Below, one piece after another: positions 63,767-64,000 of a DNA stretch of 64,000 bases. The notes beneath the pieces are model-generated. The model ran no database searches. It had not been told where the DNA came from and saw only the letters and a list, made by a program, of their open reading frames with translations. Each line of letters begins with the position of its first letter. Within the stretch, counting starts at the first letter, position 1. Source of the stretch: Polycladidibacter hongkongensis. GTDB lineage: Bacteria; Pseudomonadota; Alphaproteobacteria; Rhizobiales; Stappiaceae. The stretch spans positions 1 to 64,000 of the forward strand of contig NZ_LLWC01000003.1 of assembly GCF_001561995.1 (NCBI RefSeq). Reading direction: 5' to 3'. The position numbers and the translations under genes are program-made.

Positions 63767-64000
63767 TTAGTCTTTCTCTTTATGTGGTGTAAAAATCGCA
63801 TCACATGCATTTTTAAGCAAAGCTGATGCTTCGACATCAGTTTCTGCGGTGGCCTCATTGGCAACATGCGCGACAAATTGAAGAGCTGTGTATGCTGTGA
63901 AGTGATCTGTGAAGGGAACGCCACTTTGATCTTTCCCAACGTGTGGCGCATCGCTCGCTTCTAGAAGGAGCTTGTTCGCGCCTAGTTTTTCCGTGATGGT
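63767..64000 (-). CDS. Unrecognised protein, C-terminal end only
   Basis: A minus-strand frame enters from the right edge and runs 77 codons to a TAA two bases before the hydrolase ATG. It reads as real protein (KLLLEASDAPHVG, FTDHFTAYTALQFVAHVANEA and the end IFTPHKEKD), and has better composition than the other frame here (63757-63951). The family cannot be named from this fragment. It is probably in one operon with the hydrolase. Confidence 0.6.
   Translation of the reverse strand, partial: TITEKLGANKLLLEASDAPHVGKDQSGVPFTDHFTAYTALQFVAHVANEATAETDVEASALLKNACDAIFTPHKEKD

Noticed and set aside
63757..63951. 64-codon minus-strand frame at the right edge
   Set aside because: It overlaps the hydrolase start in the wrong frame; the neighbouring frame that enters from the window edge reads as a real protein end.

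Overview
The window comes from a Gram-negative, facultatively anaerobic, probably marine and host-associated alphaproteobacterium. The signs are a periplasmic nitrate reductase operon (napEFDABC), a remnant of a nitric oxide reductase locus, a TMAO respiration system (torA, torR, torS, torT), betaine-type compatible solute uptake, a RirA-like iron box, two type I secretion loci and a type III effector with its chaperone. Pseudovibrio or a close relative would fit, but this is a judgement from gene content only, not from a search.

Layout. 1-900: two genes cut off at the same 28-bp sequence, a secreted DUF11-like gene and norB, leaving norC intact. 2031-4278: a SopB/IpgD-type phosphoinositide phosphatase effector and its CesT-like chaperone. 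4583-9213 (minus): napEFDABC. 9491-16641: a minus-strand oligopeptide ABC transporter operon headed by a pyroglutamyl peptidase, with a divergent LysR regulator. 16638-17213: a HEPN-like small protein. 18025-27643 (plus): a 1477-residue protein of eleven ~133-residue repeats, a 625-residue companion with the same Q-x-N motif, and a PrtD/PrtE-type exporter. 27908-31763: a ferric siderophore ABC system, one permease of which is broken. 31830-39102: the tor system, with a c-type heme domain fused to TorA. 39572-44445: a GntR regulator and a sulfide/sulfur operon (split YedE, persulfide-dioxygenase-like MBL protein, DUF442 sulfurtransferase, SulP permease). 45291-51434 (minus): a LapE-LapB-LapC-LapG-like adhesin export and release locus. 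52739-59617: an OpuC/ProU-type betaine transporter with a nitrilase-family amidase, an MmgE/PrpD protein and a GlxA-type regulator. 59704-64000 (minus): a YdiJ-like FAD/Fe-S dehydrogenase, an alpha/beta hydrolase and the end of one further gene.

The parts that go beyond routine annotation are the two-protein repeat system and its exporter (18025-27643), which lacks RTX repeats and which I do not recognise as a named family; the SopB-like effector-chaperone pair; the TorA-heme fusion with abutting torS/torT start codons; and the gene-truncating repeat at the left edge. tRNA, rRNA and CRISPR loci were not seen.
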